Origin: Hymenobacter polaris
GTDB lineage: Bacteria > Bacteroidota > Bacteroidia > Cytophagales > Hymenobacteraceae
DNA length: 64,000 nt
NCBI RefSeq assembly: GCF_012927305.1
Contig: NZ_JABBGH010000001.1
Location: 496,001-560,000, forward strand
Direction of reading: 5' to 3'
The number at the start of each line of letters is the position of its first letter. Position 1 is the stretch's first letter. Positions 25,627-34,145 of this stretch are shown here, one piece after another. The position numbers were made by a program, and so were the translations under genes. The notes beneath the pieces are model-generated. The model worked only from the letters and a program-made list of their open reading frames with translations, had not been told where the DNA came from and did no database searches.

Positions 25627-27024
25627 CTAAGCGTTTTCTTTTCTAACGATGGCGGCGCTCATTTCAGCATCGCACACCACTTTGCCATTCACAAAAGCCT
25701 GGCCTTTCATCTTGGCGATGCCGCGCTTGATGGGGGCAGTAAGCTGGCAGTGGAACACGATGGTGTCGCCAGGCGTCACGCGCTTGCGGAAACGGGCATT
25801 CTCAATGCCCAGAAAATATTGCCAGTAGTTTTCCGGGTCGGGCACGGTGTTCATCACCAAGATGCCGCCAGTTTGGGCCATGGCCTCAATCTGGAGCACG
25901 CCCGGCATGACCGGGTTGCCCGGAAAATGACCCTGGAAAAATTCCTCGTTCATGGTCACGTTCTTCACGGCCGTCACGGAGGTGGCATCCAAGTGAATCA
26001 CCTTGTCGAGCAGCAGGAAGGGGTAGCGGTGGGGCAGCACCTGCATAATGCGGGTCACGTCCATCACCGGCTCGCGGGCGGGGTCGTAGGCCGGCACGGG
26101 GCTGGTGCGGTCTTCCAACATCTTCTTCTTGATGCGCTTAGCAAACGCCACGTTGGCGGCGTGGCCGGGCCGGGCGGCCAAAATCTGGCCCTTCAGCGGG
26201 CGGCCTACCAGGGCCAAGTCGCCCACTAGGTCGAGCAGCTTGTGGCGGGCAGGCTCGTTTTTGTGGCGCAAATCCACGTTGTTCAGGATGCCCTCCTTCT
26301 TCACCGATACCTTGGGCTTGCCCAGCATGGCAGCCAGCTCGTCCAGCTCGTGCTCGCCCACCACGCGGTCTACCACCACAATGGCATTCGAGAGGTCGCC
26401 GCCCTTAATAAGGTTCGATTTGTAGAGGTGCTCCAGCTCGTGTAGAAAGCAGAAGGTGCGCGAGCTGGAAATCTCATGCTCAAACTGCGCAATGTCGGTG
26501 AGCGTAGCGTGCTGCGAGCCCAGCACCGGCGAGTTGTAGTCCACCATCACCGTGAGGCGGTAGTCGGCCAGCGGCAGGGCGGCAATCTCCACGCCCCGCG
26601 CGTTGTCCATGTAGCGGATGGTGTCGGGTATCTCGTAGTAGTTGCGCAGCGCGTTCTGCTCCTCGAAGCCCACCGTGTGCAGGGCCTTGATAAACTCGGC
26701 CGACGAGCCATCCATGATGGGCGGCTCGGGGCCCGAAAGCTGAACGAGCACGTTATCAAGCTGCAAGCCTACCAGGGCAGCCAGCGTGTGCTCCACGGTG
26801 TTCACGCGGGCGCCGTTCTGCTCAATGGTCGTGCCCCTGGAGAGGTCCACCACGTTGTCCACGTCGGCATCGACCAAGGGTTGGCCGGGCAGGTCGGTGC
26901 GCTGAAACTTGTAGCCGTGGCCCACCGGGGCGGGGCAAAAAGTCATGGTGGCTTCTACGCCGGTGTGCAGTCCCACGCCCCGTACCGTCACAGGAGCCTT
27001 AATAGTATGTTGCTTATCGTTCAT
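25627..27024 (-). CDS. lpxC/fabZ: Bifunctional UDP-3-O-acyl-GlcNAc deacetylase / 3-hydroxyacyl-ACP dehydratase
   Basis: 465 aa fusion typical of Bacteroidota. Residues 1 to about 305 are LpxC, the zinc deacetylase that commits precursors to lipid A: VRGVGLHTGVEATM, VEHTLAALVGL (zinc His), and HKNEPARHKLLDLVGDLAL (zinc His and catalytic His). From about 315 the FabZ dehydratase of fatty-acid synthesis follows: LPHRYPFLLLDKV with the catalytic His, and GHFPGNPVMPGVLQIEAMAQ with the catalytic Glu. The fusion ties lipid A commitment to acyl-chain supply. Middle gene of the lpx run. Confidence 0.96.
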   Translation of the reverse strand: MNDKQHTIKAPVTVRGVGLHTGVEATMTFCPAPVGHGYKFQRTDLPGQPLVDADVDNVVDLSRGTTIEQNGARVNTVEHTLAALVGLQLDNVLVQLSGPEPPIMDGSSAEFIKALHTVGFEEQNALRNYYEIPDTIRYMDNARGVEIAALPLADYRLTVMVDYNSPVLGSQHATLTDIAQFEHEISSSRTFCFLHELEHLYKSNLIKGGDLSNAIVVVDRVVGEHELDELAAMLGKPKVSVKKEGILNNVDLRHKNEPARHKLLDLVGDLALVGRPLKGQILAARPGHAANVAFAKRIKKKMLEDRTSPVPAYDPAREPVMDVTRIMQVLPHRYPFLLLDKVIHLDATSVTAVKNVTMNEEFFQGHFPGNPVMPGVLQIEAMAQTGGILVMNTVPDPENYWQYFLGIENARFRKRVTPGDTIVFHCQLTAPIKRGIAKMKGQAFVNGKVVCDAEMSAAIVRKENA

Positions 27025-27029
27025 TCTGT

Positions 27030-27165
27030 AGCCGTTAGCTGCTAGCAGGGACCTTTAAGCGGCCCTTAGCTGTTAGCTTTTTGAAGAGGGGAGTGCCTGA
27101 CTGCCTGCTTGAACAGGGCTAACAGCTAAAGGCCGCTTAAAGGCCTCTGCTAGTAGCTAACAGCT
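27030..27165. repeat. Palindromic repeat between lpxD and lpxC/fabZ
   Basis: Inverted repeat with arms 27030-27077 and 27117-27165 (about 48 nt, a few mismatches), cores TTTAAGCGGCC and TAGCTGTTAGC. It sits inside an operon, so read-through or processing of the hairpin could set the lpxD to lpxC ratio. Confidence 0.8.
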
Positions 27166-27181
27166 CAAACGAGGTGCAAAG

Positions 27182-28222
27182 CTAGGACTTTTCGGGCGCT
27201 GGCGCGTTTTTTTCGAGCGCCGCGACGCGGCGCTCCAACTCGGGCAGGCGGCGGTAGATGACGGCCGACCGCTGATTTTCGACCAGTGGGAAAGCCGGGT
27301 AGCCCTGCAGCACTTGTCCTTCCTGACGCACTGACTTCTGCAAGCCGGTTTTGGCGGCCAGGGTGGTGCGGTTCGCTATTGAAATATGGCCTACCAGGCC
27401 CACCTGGCCCGCCAGCACGCAAAACTCACCCACTTTCGAGGAGCCCGAGATGCCCGTTTGGGCCGCAATAACCGTGTGGCGGCCAATTTCCGTGTTGTGG
27501 GCTAGCTGCACCAGGTTGTCGATTTTGGCCCCCTGGCGCACCACGGTGCTGCCTAGGGTGGCGCAGTCCACGGTGGTGTTGGCCCCAATACTCACGTCGT
27601 CTTCCAGCACCACGTTGCCAATCTGCGGCACGGCCTTGTAGGAGCCGTCGGGCTGGGGGGCGAAGCCGAAGCCATCGGAGCCCACCACGGCCCCGGCCTT
27701 CACCACGCAGCGCTGGCCAATCACGGTATCGGGGTAAATCTTGGCCCCGGCGTGGATGATGGAATTATCGCCGATGCGCACCCGGTCGCCCACGTAAGCA
27801 TGCGGGAAAATCTGCACGTTCTCGCCCAGCACGCAGTTTTCGCCGATGTAGGAGAAAGCCCCGCGGTAATGATTGGGCCCGATAGTGGAGCTTTCGCCCA
27901 TAAAGGCGGGCTGCTCGACACCGCGCCGGCCGGTGCGGGTGGCCTGCTGGTAAAACTCGAGCAGTTGGCTAAAGCCCGAGTAGGGGTCGGCCACCCGAAT
28001 GAGAGTGGTGGCCACCGGCTGCCGCAGCACCAGGCCGTGGCTGACAATGACGGCCGTAGCCCCCGTCGTGTAGAGGTAATGCTCGTACTTGGCATTCGCT
28101 AGGAAGGCCAGCGCACCGGAGCCGGCTTCCTCAATCTTTGCCAGACTGGCTATCTCGGCAGAGGCGCTGCCTTCGACGATGCCGCCGAGCACCTGCGCAA
28201 CTTGACCAACGGTAAACTTCAT
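27182..28222 (-). CDS. lpxD: UDP-3-O-(3-hydroxyacyl)glucosamine N-acyltransferase
   Basis: Third enzyme of lipid A synthesis; adds the N-linked 3-hydroxyacyl chain. 346 aa. N-terminal uridine-binding domain (MKFTVGQVAQVLGG..., about 1-100), then a left-handed beta-helix of hexapeptide repeats (about 105-310) with the catalytic His in QLAHNTEIGRHTVIAAQTG. A C-terminal helix (LPELERRVAALEKN) closes it. First gene of the lpx run. Its -7 element ends 8 nt before the ATG, predicting an almost leaderless mRNA. Confidence 0.95.
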   Translation of the reverse strand: MKFTVGQVAQVLGGIVEGSASAEIASLAKIEEAGSGALAFLANAKYEHYLYTTGATAVIVSHGLVLRQPVATTLIRVADPYSGFSQLLEFYQQATRTGRRGVEQPAFMGESSTIGPNHYRGAFSYIGENCVLGENVQIFPHAYVGDRVRIGDNSIIHAGAKIYPDTVIGQRCVVKAGAVVGSDGFGFAPQPDGSYKAVPQIGNVVLEDDVSIGANTTVDCATLGSTVVRQGAKIDNLVQLAHNTEIGRHTVIAAQTGISGSSKVGEFCVLAGQVGLVGHISIANRTTLAAKTGLQKSVRQEGQVLQGYPAFPLVENQRSAVIYRRLPELERRVAALEKNAPAPEKS

Positions 28223-28230
28223 AATTGAGG

Positions 28231-28238
28231 CAAAAGTA
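28231..28238 (-). promoter_or_regulatory. -7 promoter element of lpxD
   Basis: Minus-strand TACTTTTG, full match to TAnnTTTG, ending 8 nt before the ATG at 28222. The transcript should start within a few bases of the ATG. The -33 region falls in the palindromic repeat that starts at 28241. Confidence 0.55.
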
Positions 28239-28240
28239 TC

Positions 28241-28389
28241 GCAGATTTAACGGATTTAACAGATTGCGCCGATACGCCCGCTGCGCGGGCTGACTACGCG
28301 TTTGGCTAGAGCATTAGCTGCTCTACTCCCACGTAGCCAGTCCGCGCAGCGGGCGTATCGGCGCAATCTGTTAAATCCGTTAAATCTGC
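28241..28389. repeat. Family B palindromic repeat
   Basis: Inverted repeat: arms 28241-28298 and 28332-28389 (58 nt, two mismatches), beginning GCAGATTTAACGGATTTAAC. It overlaps the last codons of the phosphatase-like gene and supplies its stop codon, and borders the lpxD promoter. Confidence 0.9.
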
Positions 28390-28730
28390 GGTTCTAAATA
28401 AGCGAGCAGCTGGGCCCGCAGCCGCGCCACCAACGCTGGGTCGCCGTGCCGGTACTCGTCGGGAATGCGCAGGTTGATGAGCGGCTTGCCGCGCAGGGCA
28501 TCGCCAAACTTGGCGCGCAGGCGTTCCGCATGCCGCTTTTCCATCACAAAAATTACCTCGGCCCACCCCAGGTGCCCGGCCGTGACGCGCACCCGCGCGC
28601 CCGCCTCGGTGCCGGCCGAGCGGGCCTGCACCCTAGGGTGCTGGGCAAATAACTCTTCGGCCGTGAGGCTGCGCCAGCGGTTTTGGCTGCAAATGAACAG
28701 CAGGCGGGTGGGCAGCTCAGGGTCGGGCAT
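28380..28730 (-). CDS. Small phosphotyrosine-phosphatase-like protein
   Basis: 116 aa, shorter than usual low-molecular-weight tyrosine phosphatases (about 150). Near the N-terminus is LLFICSQNRWRSLTAE: CSQNRWR matches the C-x5-R P-loop, followed by Ser. IPDEYRHGDP lies in the place of the general-acid loop (DPY/DP). This is a recognisable short LMW-PTP-like family; its substrate is unknown. The last residues and the TAA stop (28380-28382) lie inside the palindromic repeat, so the original C-terminus may have been replaced. It follows the Pmp3 gene by 15 bp on the same strand. Confidence 0.75.
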   Translation of the reverse strand: MPDPELPTRLLFICSQNRWRSLTAEELFAQHPRVQARSAGTEAGARVRVTAGHLGWAEVIFVMEKRHAERLRAKFGDALRGKPLINLRIPDEYRHGDPALVARLRAQLLAYLEPQI

Positions 28731-28745
28731 GGCCGGCGCGCAGGG

Positions 28746-28949
28746 CTAGGCGCGGCCCTGGCGGGCCAGCACGCGCATGGTTTCGCGGTGGCGCTCCTCG
28801 GCCAGGTCTTCGCGGTACGAGGCCACGGCCCAGATGGCGGCCGGAATCCAGCCGATGAGCGTGAGGTGCAAAATGCCGCACACAAGACCCTTGAAGATGT
28901 GGCCGCGGAAAATCATGGAGATGCCGGGCAGCAAAATGGCGAACAGCAT
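28746..28949 (-). CDS. YqaE/Pmp3-family membrane peptide
   Basis: 67 aa. Two transmembrane helices (about 1-18 and 22-45) with the family pattern LLPGISMIFRGHIFKG...HLTLIGWIPAAIWA, then a charged tail (YREDLAEERHRETMR). Pmp3 proteins affect membrane potential and salt tolerance in fungi and plants; bacterial members are uncharacterised. The charged tail is longer than in the shortest members. Probably co-transcribed with the phosphatase-like gene downstream. Confidence 0.8.
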   Translation of the reverse strand: MLFAILLPGISMIFRGHIFKGLVCGILHLTLIGWIPAAIWAVASYREDLAEERHRETMRVLARQGRA

Positions 28950-29031
28950 GGAGCTAGGAGATAGTCAGCTAAGTATATCGCAAAAGGTAGCTAAGCGTTA
29001 CACGCCGGCAACACCCAGCGCGAGCCAGGGG

Positions 29032-30459
29032 CTACTCCACCTCCGTTACGCGCACTTTCACGCCTTTCACCTTGGCGCCGTTTAGCTTTTCGAGCAGGGC
29101 AGGGGCCTGCTGGCGCGGCACGGCCACGTAGCTGTAGAAGTCGAACACCTCGATGCGGCCCACGGCGTCGCGCCCTAGGCCCCCCACGTTCACGAAAGCC
29201 CCTACCAGGTCGTGGGCGCTCACCTTGTGCTTCTTGCCCGCCGTGACGTGCAGGGTAACCGTGGTGGGCCTAGGGGCGGGGGCCACGCTGGCGGGCGGCA
29301 GGGGCGGGGGCACCAGGCGCTTCCAGGTAGCGCCTTGGGCGGCGGGCCAGGCCTGCACCCGCGCCTGCTCGGGGGGGGTGGCCAGCAGGTGGGCCGCGCC
29401 GGCCTGGCCCGCCCGCGCCGTGCGCCCAGCCCGGTGCTGAAAGGTTTCGGCGTCGTGCGGCAGGTCGTACTGAATAACGGTATCGAGCGAGGGCACGTCG
29501 AGGCCGCGGGCGGCTACGTCGGTGGCTATTAATACCTGGGCCGAGTTGTTGCGCAGCTTCATCAGGGCCTTGTCGCGCTCGGGCTGGGGCAGCTTACCGT
29601 GCAGCACCTCGGCCGCCACGCCGCGCCCGCGCAGGAAGCGGGCCAGCTCCTGCACCCGCTCGCGCGTGCTGGCAAACACCAGCGCCTGGCCCGTGGCCGG
29701 CTGGCGCACCAGGTGAAACAGGGCGGCCGGCTTCTCTTCGGGGGTGCTCAATAGGTGGCCGTGCAGCGTGAGCGAGGCGGGCAAGGCCGCCGCGCCGCCG
29801 GCTTCGGCGGCGCCGGGCACCAGGCCGCCCTCGGCCGTTAGCAGGCGCGGGCGGGTCAGGTATTCGCGCACCAGGGCCATCACCTTGTCGGGCATGGTAG
29901 CCGAGAAGAGCAGCGTTTGGCGGCGCCGGGGCAGGCGGCTCACGATGGTAGCCATCTCCTGCTGAAACTTGAGTTCCAAGAGCTTGTCGGCCTCGTCGAG
30001 CACCAGCAATTTGAGCTGGTTGGGCACGATGTGGCGCTTTTCGAGGTGGTCGAGCAGGCGGCCGGGGGTGGCCACTACCACGTGGGGCGTCTGCTGCAAG
30101 GTTTTCACCTCGTCGCGCATGGGGTGGCCGCCGTAGAGCACCGCCACGCGCAGGCCGGGCAGCTGCTTGCCCAGGTTCTTGAGGGCCTCGCGCACTTGCA
30201 GGGCCAGCTCGCGGGCGGGCACCAGCACCAGCGCCTGCACGGCCGCCACGGTAGGGTCTACCTGGGCGAGGGCGGCCAGGCCGTAGGCGGCGGTTTTGCC
30301 CGAGCCGGTGGGGGCCTGGCCGGCTACGTCCTGCCCGGCCAGGGCGGGCGGCAGCACCAGCGCCTGCACCGGGGTGGGCTGGTCGAAGCCTAGGTCGGCC
30401 AGAGCCTGGAGGAGCGGGGCGGGAAGGCCGAAGTCGGCGAAGGAAGCGGAATCTTGCAC
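29032..30459 (-). CDS. dbpA: DEAD-box RNA helicase, DbpA-like
   Basis: 475 aa ATP-dependent RNA helicase. Motifs: PTPVQA (Q motif), APTGSGKT (motif I), VLDEADK (II), FSATMP (III), ATDVAARGLDVP (V) and HRAGRTARAG (VI). After a Pro-rich linker the C-terminal ~75 residues (HKVSAHDLVGAFVNVGGLGRD is the start) form the DbpA-type RNA-binding domain, which in E. coli targets 23S rRNA hairpin 92 during 50S assembly. The start codon is GTG at 30457-30459; the conserved FADFGLPAPLLQAL just after it excludes a later start. A -7 element ends only 4 nt upstream, so the mRNA is predicted leaderless. Confidence 0.92.
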   Translation of the reverse strand: MQDSASFADFGLPAPLLQALADLGFDQPTPVQALVLPPALAGQDVAGQAPTGSGKTAAYGLAALAQVDPTVAAVQALVLVPARELALQVREALKNLGKQLPGLRVAVLYGGHPMRDEVKTLQQTPHVVVATPGRLLDHLEKRHIVPNQLKLLVLDEADKLLELKFQQEMATIVSRLPRRRQTLLFSATMPDKVMALVREYLTRPRLLTAEGGLVPGAAEAGGAAALPASLTLHGHLLSTPEEKPAALFHLVRQPATGQALVFASTRERVQELARFLRGRGVAAEVLHGKLPQPERDKALMKLRNNSAQVLIATDVAARGLDVPSLDTVIQYDLPHDAETFQHRAGRTARAGQAGAAHLLATPPEQARVQAWPAAQGATWKRLVPPPLPPASVAPAPRPTTVTLHVTAGKKHKVSAHDLVGAFVNVGGLGRDAVGRIEVFDFYSYVAVPRQQAPALLEKLNGAKVKGVKVRVTEVE

Positions 30460-30463
30460 CCCG

Positions 30464-30471
30464 CAAAGGTA
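30464..30471 (-). promoter_or_regulatory. -7 promoter element of dbpA at the start codon
   Basis: Minus-strand TACCTTTG, full TAnnTTTG match, ending 4 nt before the GTG start at 30459. Transcription about 5 nt after the element would begin at the start codon itself. Confidence 0.55.
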
Positions 30472-30632
30472 GCGGGGCCGGCGCGGCGGTGGCCGCGGCC
30501 GCGCAGCTGCCTGGCCGCAAACCGCCCGGCCGCGGCCAAGCAGGCTTTTTTAAGCAAAGCACCCCTAGGGCCGGCCAGCTTAAAAAGACGGTGCGCAGCT
30601 AAAAGACCCTAAGCTTTTTAGGTAGCTGCAAG

Positions 30633-31640
30633 CTAGGCCGCGCCCGGCTCGCTGGCGGCTTCGGCGGCTTTGGGCGGGGCATCCAGGTCGTTGATGTTGA
30701 CCAGGCGGTAGCGCACGGCCGACTTCTTGGGCCGAATATCCAGCCCCACGTGGTGGGCGTAGGCCCAGGTGTAGGCGGCGCCGAAGTAGAAAATCATGGC
30801 CGAGTAAAACACGAACAGCAGCACCAGCACCAGGCTGGCAGCCGGGCCGTAAATGGGCCCTAGGTCGCGGCTCACCAGCAGGTGGTCGAGCACCCACTCG
30901 CCCGCCCCAATGAGCAGGGCCGTGAGCAGGGCCCCGCGCCGCACCGCCCGCCAGGGCACCTTGGCCGCGCTGAGCGTGCGAAACACGAAGCCGCACCAGC
31001 AGCCCAGAATCAGCAGGCTTACTACCTCGTTGAGGGTGCGCACGGCGTAGTAGGCAAAGGTGGCGTCGAAGTCGGCGATGAGATCGGCGAAGAACCCTAG
31101 GGCCGCGTCGGTGCTGAAGGCCAGCACCGACAGTACCGCCGTGGCCAGCAGCACGCCCGCCGAGCGCAGGCGCTCGTGCAACGCCACCTTCACCTGGCTG
31201 ACCTGGCGGCGGGGCCGCACGTGCCACAACTGGTTGAGCGAGTGCTGAATGACGGTGAACAGGGTAGTAGCCACGAACACCAGAAACCCGAATCCCAGCC
31301 AGGTAATGAGGCGGTTGCGGCCGGCGTTGGCTACGTTCACCACGGTTTGGGCCACCATGGCGGTGGCCGTGGTGCCGATGAGCCCGCCTAGCTTGCTCAG
31401 CAGCATGGCGCGGGCCCAACTGGTAGAGTAAACCGAGCTGAGCAGCTGCACCAAAATGATGAGGATGGGCGGCAGGGCAAACGAGGTGAAAAACGCCGTG
31501 GCTGCCCCCAGGCGCAGCGGGTCGTTGGCGGCCAGCTCACGGGCGGCGCGGCGCAGCAGCAGCCACTGCTCGAGCCACCACGGGCGGTAGTGCCCGGCCA
31601 GCGGCGCGGCGGCGGCAGAAGGAAGGGTAGGCGAAGCCAT
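30633..31640 (-). CDS. YihY/BrkB-family inner-membrane protein
   Basis: 335 aa with about six transmembrane helices. Family pattern: NDPLRLGAATAFFTSFALPP (the D...R..A.AfY.l.s..P signature), later helices around LITWLGFGFLVFVATTLF and GAASLVLVLLFVFYSAMIFYFGAAYTWAY. This family was once misannotated as RNase BN; no biochemical role is established. The C-terminus is short, cytosolic and Ala/Glu-rich. Monocistronic; a 128-bp spacer separates it from the divergent DUF2062 gene. Confidence 0.85.
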   Translation of the reverse strand: MASPTLPSAAAAPLAGHYRPWWLEQWLLLRRAARELAANDPLRLGAATAFFTSFALPPILIILVQLLSSVYSTSWARAMLLSKLGGLIGTTATAMVAQTVVNVANAGRNRLITWLGFGFLVFVATTLFTVIQHSLNQLWHVRPRRQVSQVKVALHERLRSAGVLLATAVLSVLAFSTDAALGFFADLIADFDATFAYYAVRTLNEVVSLLILGCWCGFVFRTLSAAKVPWRAVRRGALLTALLIGAGEWVLDHLLVSRDLGPIYGPAASLVLVLLFVFYSAMIFYFGAAYTWAYAHHVGLDIRPKKSAVRYRLVNINDLDAPPKAAEAASEPGAA

Positions 31641-31767
31641 TAAGTAAACTTACGGGGGTGGCCGACAACATTCACGTCCCGAACGGGGTACAACGCGAGT
31701 TGGCAAGCCGACCAACGGGCAACCTCCGGGCGGGGCGGCTAGTTTCCGGCCGTGCCCTTTTTGCCTT

Positions 31768-32331
31768 ATGCCCACTACCAGTATCTCCTCCGCCGGGGCT
31801 AGCACCGAGCCTACGCCGCCGCCCCGCACCTGGGTGCAGCGCCACCTGCTCGACCCGTTTCTGAGCTTGCTCAAGGCGGGCCTCTCGCCCGGCAGCCTAG
31901 CCCTGACGGTGGGCCTAGGAGTGGCCCTAGGGGTAGGTCCCACCCTAGGCTTCACCACCGCCCTGGCCGTGGCCGTGGCGCTGCGCCTGCGCCTCAATGT
32001 GGCCGCCATGCAGCTGGTGGTGCATTTGCTGAGCCCGGTGCAACTGCTGCTGCTGCTGCCGCTACTGCGCTACGGCGCGGCCCTGCTGGGCCACGGCGCG
32101 GCCGTAGCCAACCTCACCCTAGCCCAAATCGAGTTCATGTTGAAAAACGACCTGGGTCAGCTCTGGCGCCTGCTGTGGCGGGCCGAGCTAGGCGCGCTCG
32201 TGCTGTGGCTGCTGGGCTCGGTGCCGCTGGTGGCCGCCTGCTACTTCGGGCTGAAGCCACTCTTCAAGCGAGTGCTGGCGCGGCAGCAGGCGGGCGTGGT
32301 GCGCGACGTGGTAATTGAGCCTGCTGAGTAA
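31768..32331 (+). CDS. DUF2062 membrane protein
   Basis: 187 aa. A polar N-terminus (about 35 aa) then three or four hydrophobic segments with the DUF2062 pattern SPGSLALTVGLGVALGVGPT, GFTTALAVAVALRLRLNVAA and LLSPVQLLLLLPLLRYG. Function unknown; in other bacteria the domain is fused to or near glycosyltransferases. Three CCTAGG hexamers fall within 35 bp (31914-31948), each read in the Leu-Gly frame. Convergent with the SseB-like gene across a Family A palindrome. Confidence 0.82.
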   Translation: MPTTSISSAGASTEPTPPPRTWVQRHLLDPFLSLLKAGLSPGSLALTVGLGVALGVGPTLGFTTALAVAVALRLRLNVAAMQLVVHLLSPVQLLLLLPLLRYGAALLGHGAAVANLTLAQIEFMLKNDLGQLWRLLWRAELGALVLWLLGSVPLVAACYFGLKPLFKRVLARQQAGVVRDVVIEPAE

Positions 32332-32348
32332 AGTCGTAGATAATTACC

Positions 32349-32446
32349 TAAAACAGGCGGTCATGCTGAGCCCGCCGAAGCATCTCTACCGCGCCTCATA
32401 GTTCGGTAGAGATGCTTCGGCGGGCTCAGCATGACCGCCTGTTTTA
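32349..32446. repeat. Family A palindromic repeat, copy 4 (perfect)
   Basis: Perfect arms of 43 nt, 32349-32391 and 32404-32446, loop 12 nt. It sits between convergent genes, starts 17 bp after one stop codon and ends 13 bp before the other. It carries the same GTCATGCTGAGC and GAAGCATCTCTACCG cores. Confidence 0.9.
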
Positions 32447-32459
32447 AGTAATGATACCC

Positions 32460-33419
32460 CTAGGCCTGGTACACGGGCTGCACCTCGGGCTGGCGGAAGT
32501 AGGGGTTCACGCCCTCGTCCGAGTTCATATCCAGCAGCATCAGGTCTACGTGCTGGTAGGGGCCGGTGCGGCCTTCGAGGGCCGGGCCCAGGTCCTGCAT
32601 AAAATCGGGATTCTGGTCGGTGCTCACGAAGCCGAGCAGCAGGCGCGCTGGCTCTTCGGGCGGGGCGCCGGCCAGCTGCATCTGGGCCAGGTAGATGGCC
32701 GCCAGGGTGGGGTGCGCGGCGCCAAAATCGGTCAGCGCATCGGTTAGGCCTTCGGGCAGCTCGGCGGGGGCGCTCAGGGTCACCTGGGCATCGGGGGGCA
32801 GGCCGGCTTGCTGGGTCAGTTCGCCGCGCAGCAGGGCTTCCAGCTCCTGCTTGGGCAGCAGCTTGCCGGCCGCCGAGAAGGGGTTCAGCACCGCCTCCTG
32901 GCCCGCCGTCATGCTGAAAAAGGCGTGGCCCGGAATCCACACCCAGCTCATGCCGCTGTGGTCGAGGCCGCCGTCGTTGAGGCGGTCGGGCGAGGTGAAG
33001 ATGGGCAAGCGGCCATCCTGTAGCACTTGCAGCTGAATCTGCTGGCCCTCGGCCAGCTGCACTTCGCCCGGTGCCAGGCCTTCTTCGGGCGCCAGCACCA
33101 TAATCACGTTTTCCTGCAGCAGCGCCTGATAAAAGGCGGGGCGGGCCTGCTCTTCGGTGCCGGCCAGCAGCAGCAGCTGCTCCAGCACGTTCTGGGGCTC
33201 GTAGGGCAGCTCGGGCACCGGCGGCGGGGCCGGCTGCTGAAACTGCGGCGGCATGGGCGGCACCGGCATGGGGGGCTCCGCGGGGGCCACGTAGTTGGAG
33301 CCCTGGTAGCGGGGACCGGTTTTGGGGGCGGGGGTTTCGCCCGCGGCGGGGGCAGTGGCGGGAGCGGGAGGCGTAGCCGGGGCGTCCGGCTTGTTTTTCA
33401 GAAAATCAAAAAGGCCCAT
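32460..33419 (-). CDS. SseB-domain protein
   Basis: 319 aa, start at ATG 33417-33419 (MGLFDFLKNK); upstream frame is unlike the family. Residues 6-60 are a Pro/Ala linker. The SseB N-terminal domain covers about 80-200 (LEQLLLLAGTEEQARPAFYQ, LPIFTSPDRL) and the SseB C-terminal domain about 205-310. SseB was named for serine sensitivity in E. coli; biochemical role unknown. The MGLFDF start resembles that of the SPFH protein at 16650, which may reflect a shared membrane-targeting or chance. TAG stop inside CCTAGG. Confidence 0.82.
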   Translation of the reverse strand: MGLFDFLKNKPDAPATPPAPATAPAAGETPAPKTGPRYQGSNYVAPAEPPMPVPPMPPQFQQPAPPPVPELPYEPQNVLEQLLLLAGTEEQARPAFYQALLQENVIMVLAPEEGLAPGEVQLAEGQQIQLQVLQDGRLPIFTSPDRLNDGGLDHSGMSWVWIPGHAFFSMTAGQEAVLNPFSAAGKLLPKQELEALLRGELTQQAGLPPDAQVTLSAPAELPEGLTDALTDFGAAHPTLAAIYLAQMQLAGAPPEEPARLLLGFVSTDQNPDFMQDLGPALEGRTGPYQHVDLMLLDMNSDEGVNPYFRQPEVQPVYQA

Positions 33420-33683
33420 CGGGTAGGAGAGGAGAGGATTCGGAACGGATAGCGGGTGCGAAGGTAGGGCGGCGCGGCAAGTGCTGCCTACCACTCGGTG
33501 CGCCTAAGTAGGTTTTTGGGCCGCACTAGGAGAAGAGGCCGCGCCCTAGGGGTAAGTTACTACAAAAGGCGCGCAAGCAACTGCGGCCGCCTGGCGGCGG
33601 TGCGAGCGGGCCACCAGAATAGCTGGTTTTTAACGACTTGCTGGCAGCGCAAGCAGTTGCTAGGCAGGCCGGCACCCCTAGGG

Positions 33684-34139
33684 CTACTGCCCAGGGCAGG
33701 CGCGCAGCAGCGCCTCGGTGCCGGCAATGGTGCGCGGGCCGCCGGGGCCGGGGTGGTTGCCCCAGTGGCTTTCCAGGTAGTTGAGCAGGTTGGTAAGCTG
33801 GGCGGGCGACAGCTTTTTGTGGGCCGCCGTGTCTTGCACGCCCAGCATCCAGCCGTCGTAGCCCACGCCGTTTACCACGATGGGGCCGCGCAGCCCGCGC
33901 CGGATGAGGCAGGGCAGCTCGGCCGAGTGGGTGGCCAGGTAGTCGGCGCCGGCCAGCGGCGGCACCAGCTGCCCCAGGCCCTGGCCCTGCTCGCCGTGGC
34001 AGCTGGCGCAGTGCTGCCCATACAGCTTCTCGCCCTGGTGGCCCTTATTGGTGAAGCAGCCCCCTAGGGCCAGCAGCCCCGCCAGCGGCAGGGCTTGCAG
34101 CCAGCGCGCCGTGGCGCGGGCAGCCGGGTAGTAGCGCAT
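33684..34139 (-). CDS. Monohaem cytochrome c lipoprotein
   Basis: 151 aa. Signal peptide ending LALGGC (lipobox, Cys28), so membrane-anchored on the periplasmic side. Class I cytochrome c domain: haem site CASCH (about 44-48) preceded by GEKLYGQH, a distal Met in GWMLGV and the terminal helix LSPAQLTNLLNYLES. Electron carrier, probably toward a cytochrome oxidase. It follows SCO1 by 6 bp in the same operon, linking it to copper-dependent oxidase assembly or function. Confidence 0.88.
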   Translation of the reverse strand: MRYYPAARATARWLQALPLAGLLALGGCFTNKGHQGEKLYGQHCASCHGEQGQGLGQLVPPLAGADYLATHSAELPCLIRRGLRGPIVVNGVGYDGWMLGVQDTAAHKKLSPAQLTNLLNYLESHWGNHPGPGGPRTIAGTEALLRACPGQ

Positions 34140-34145
34140 AGGCGG

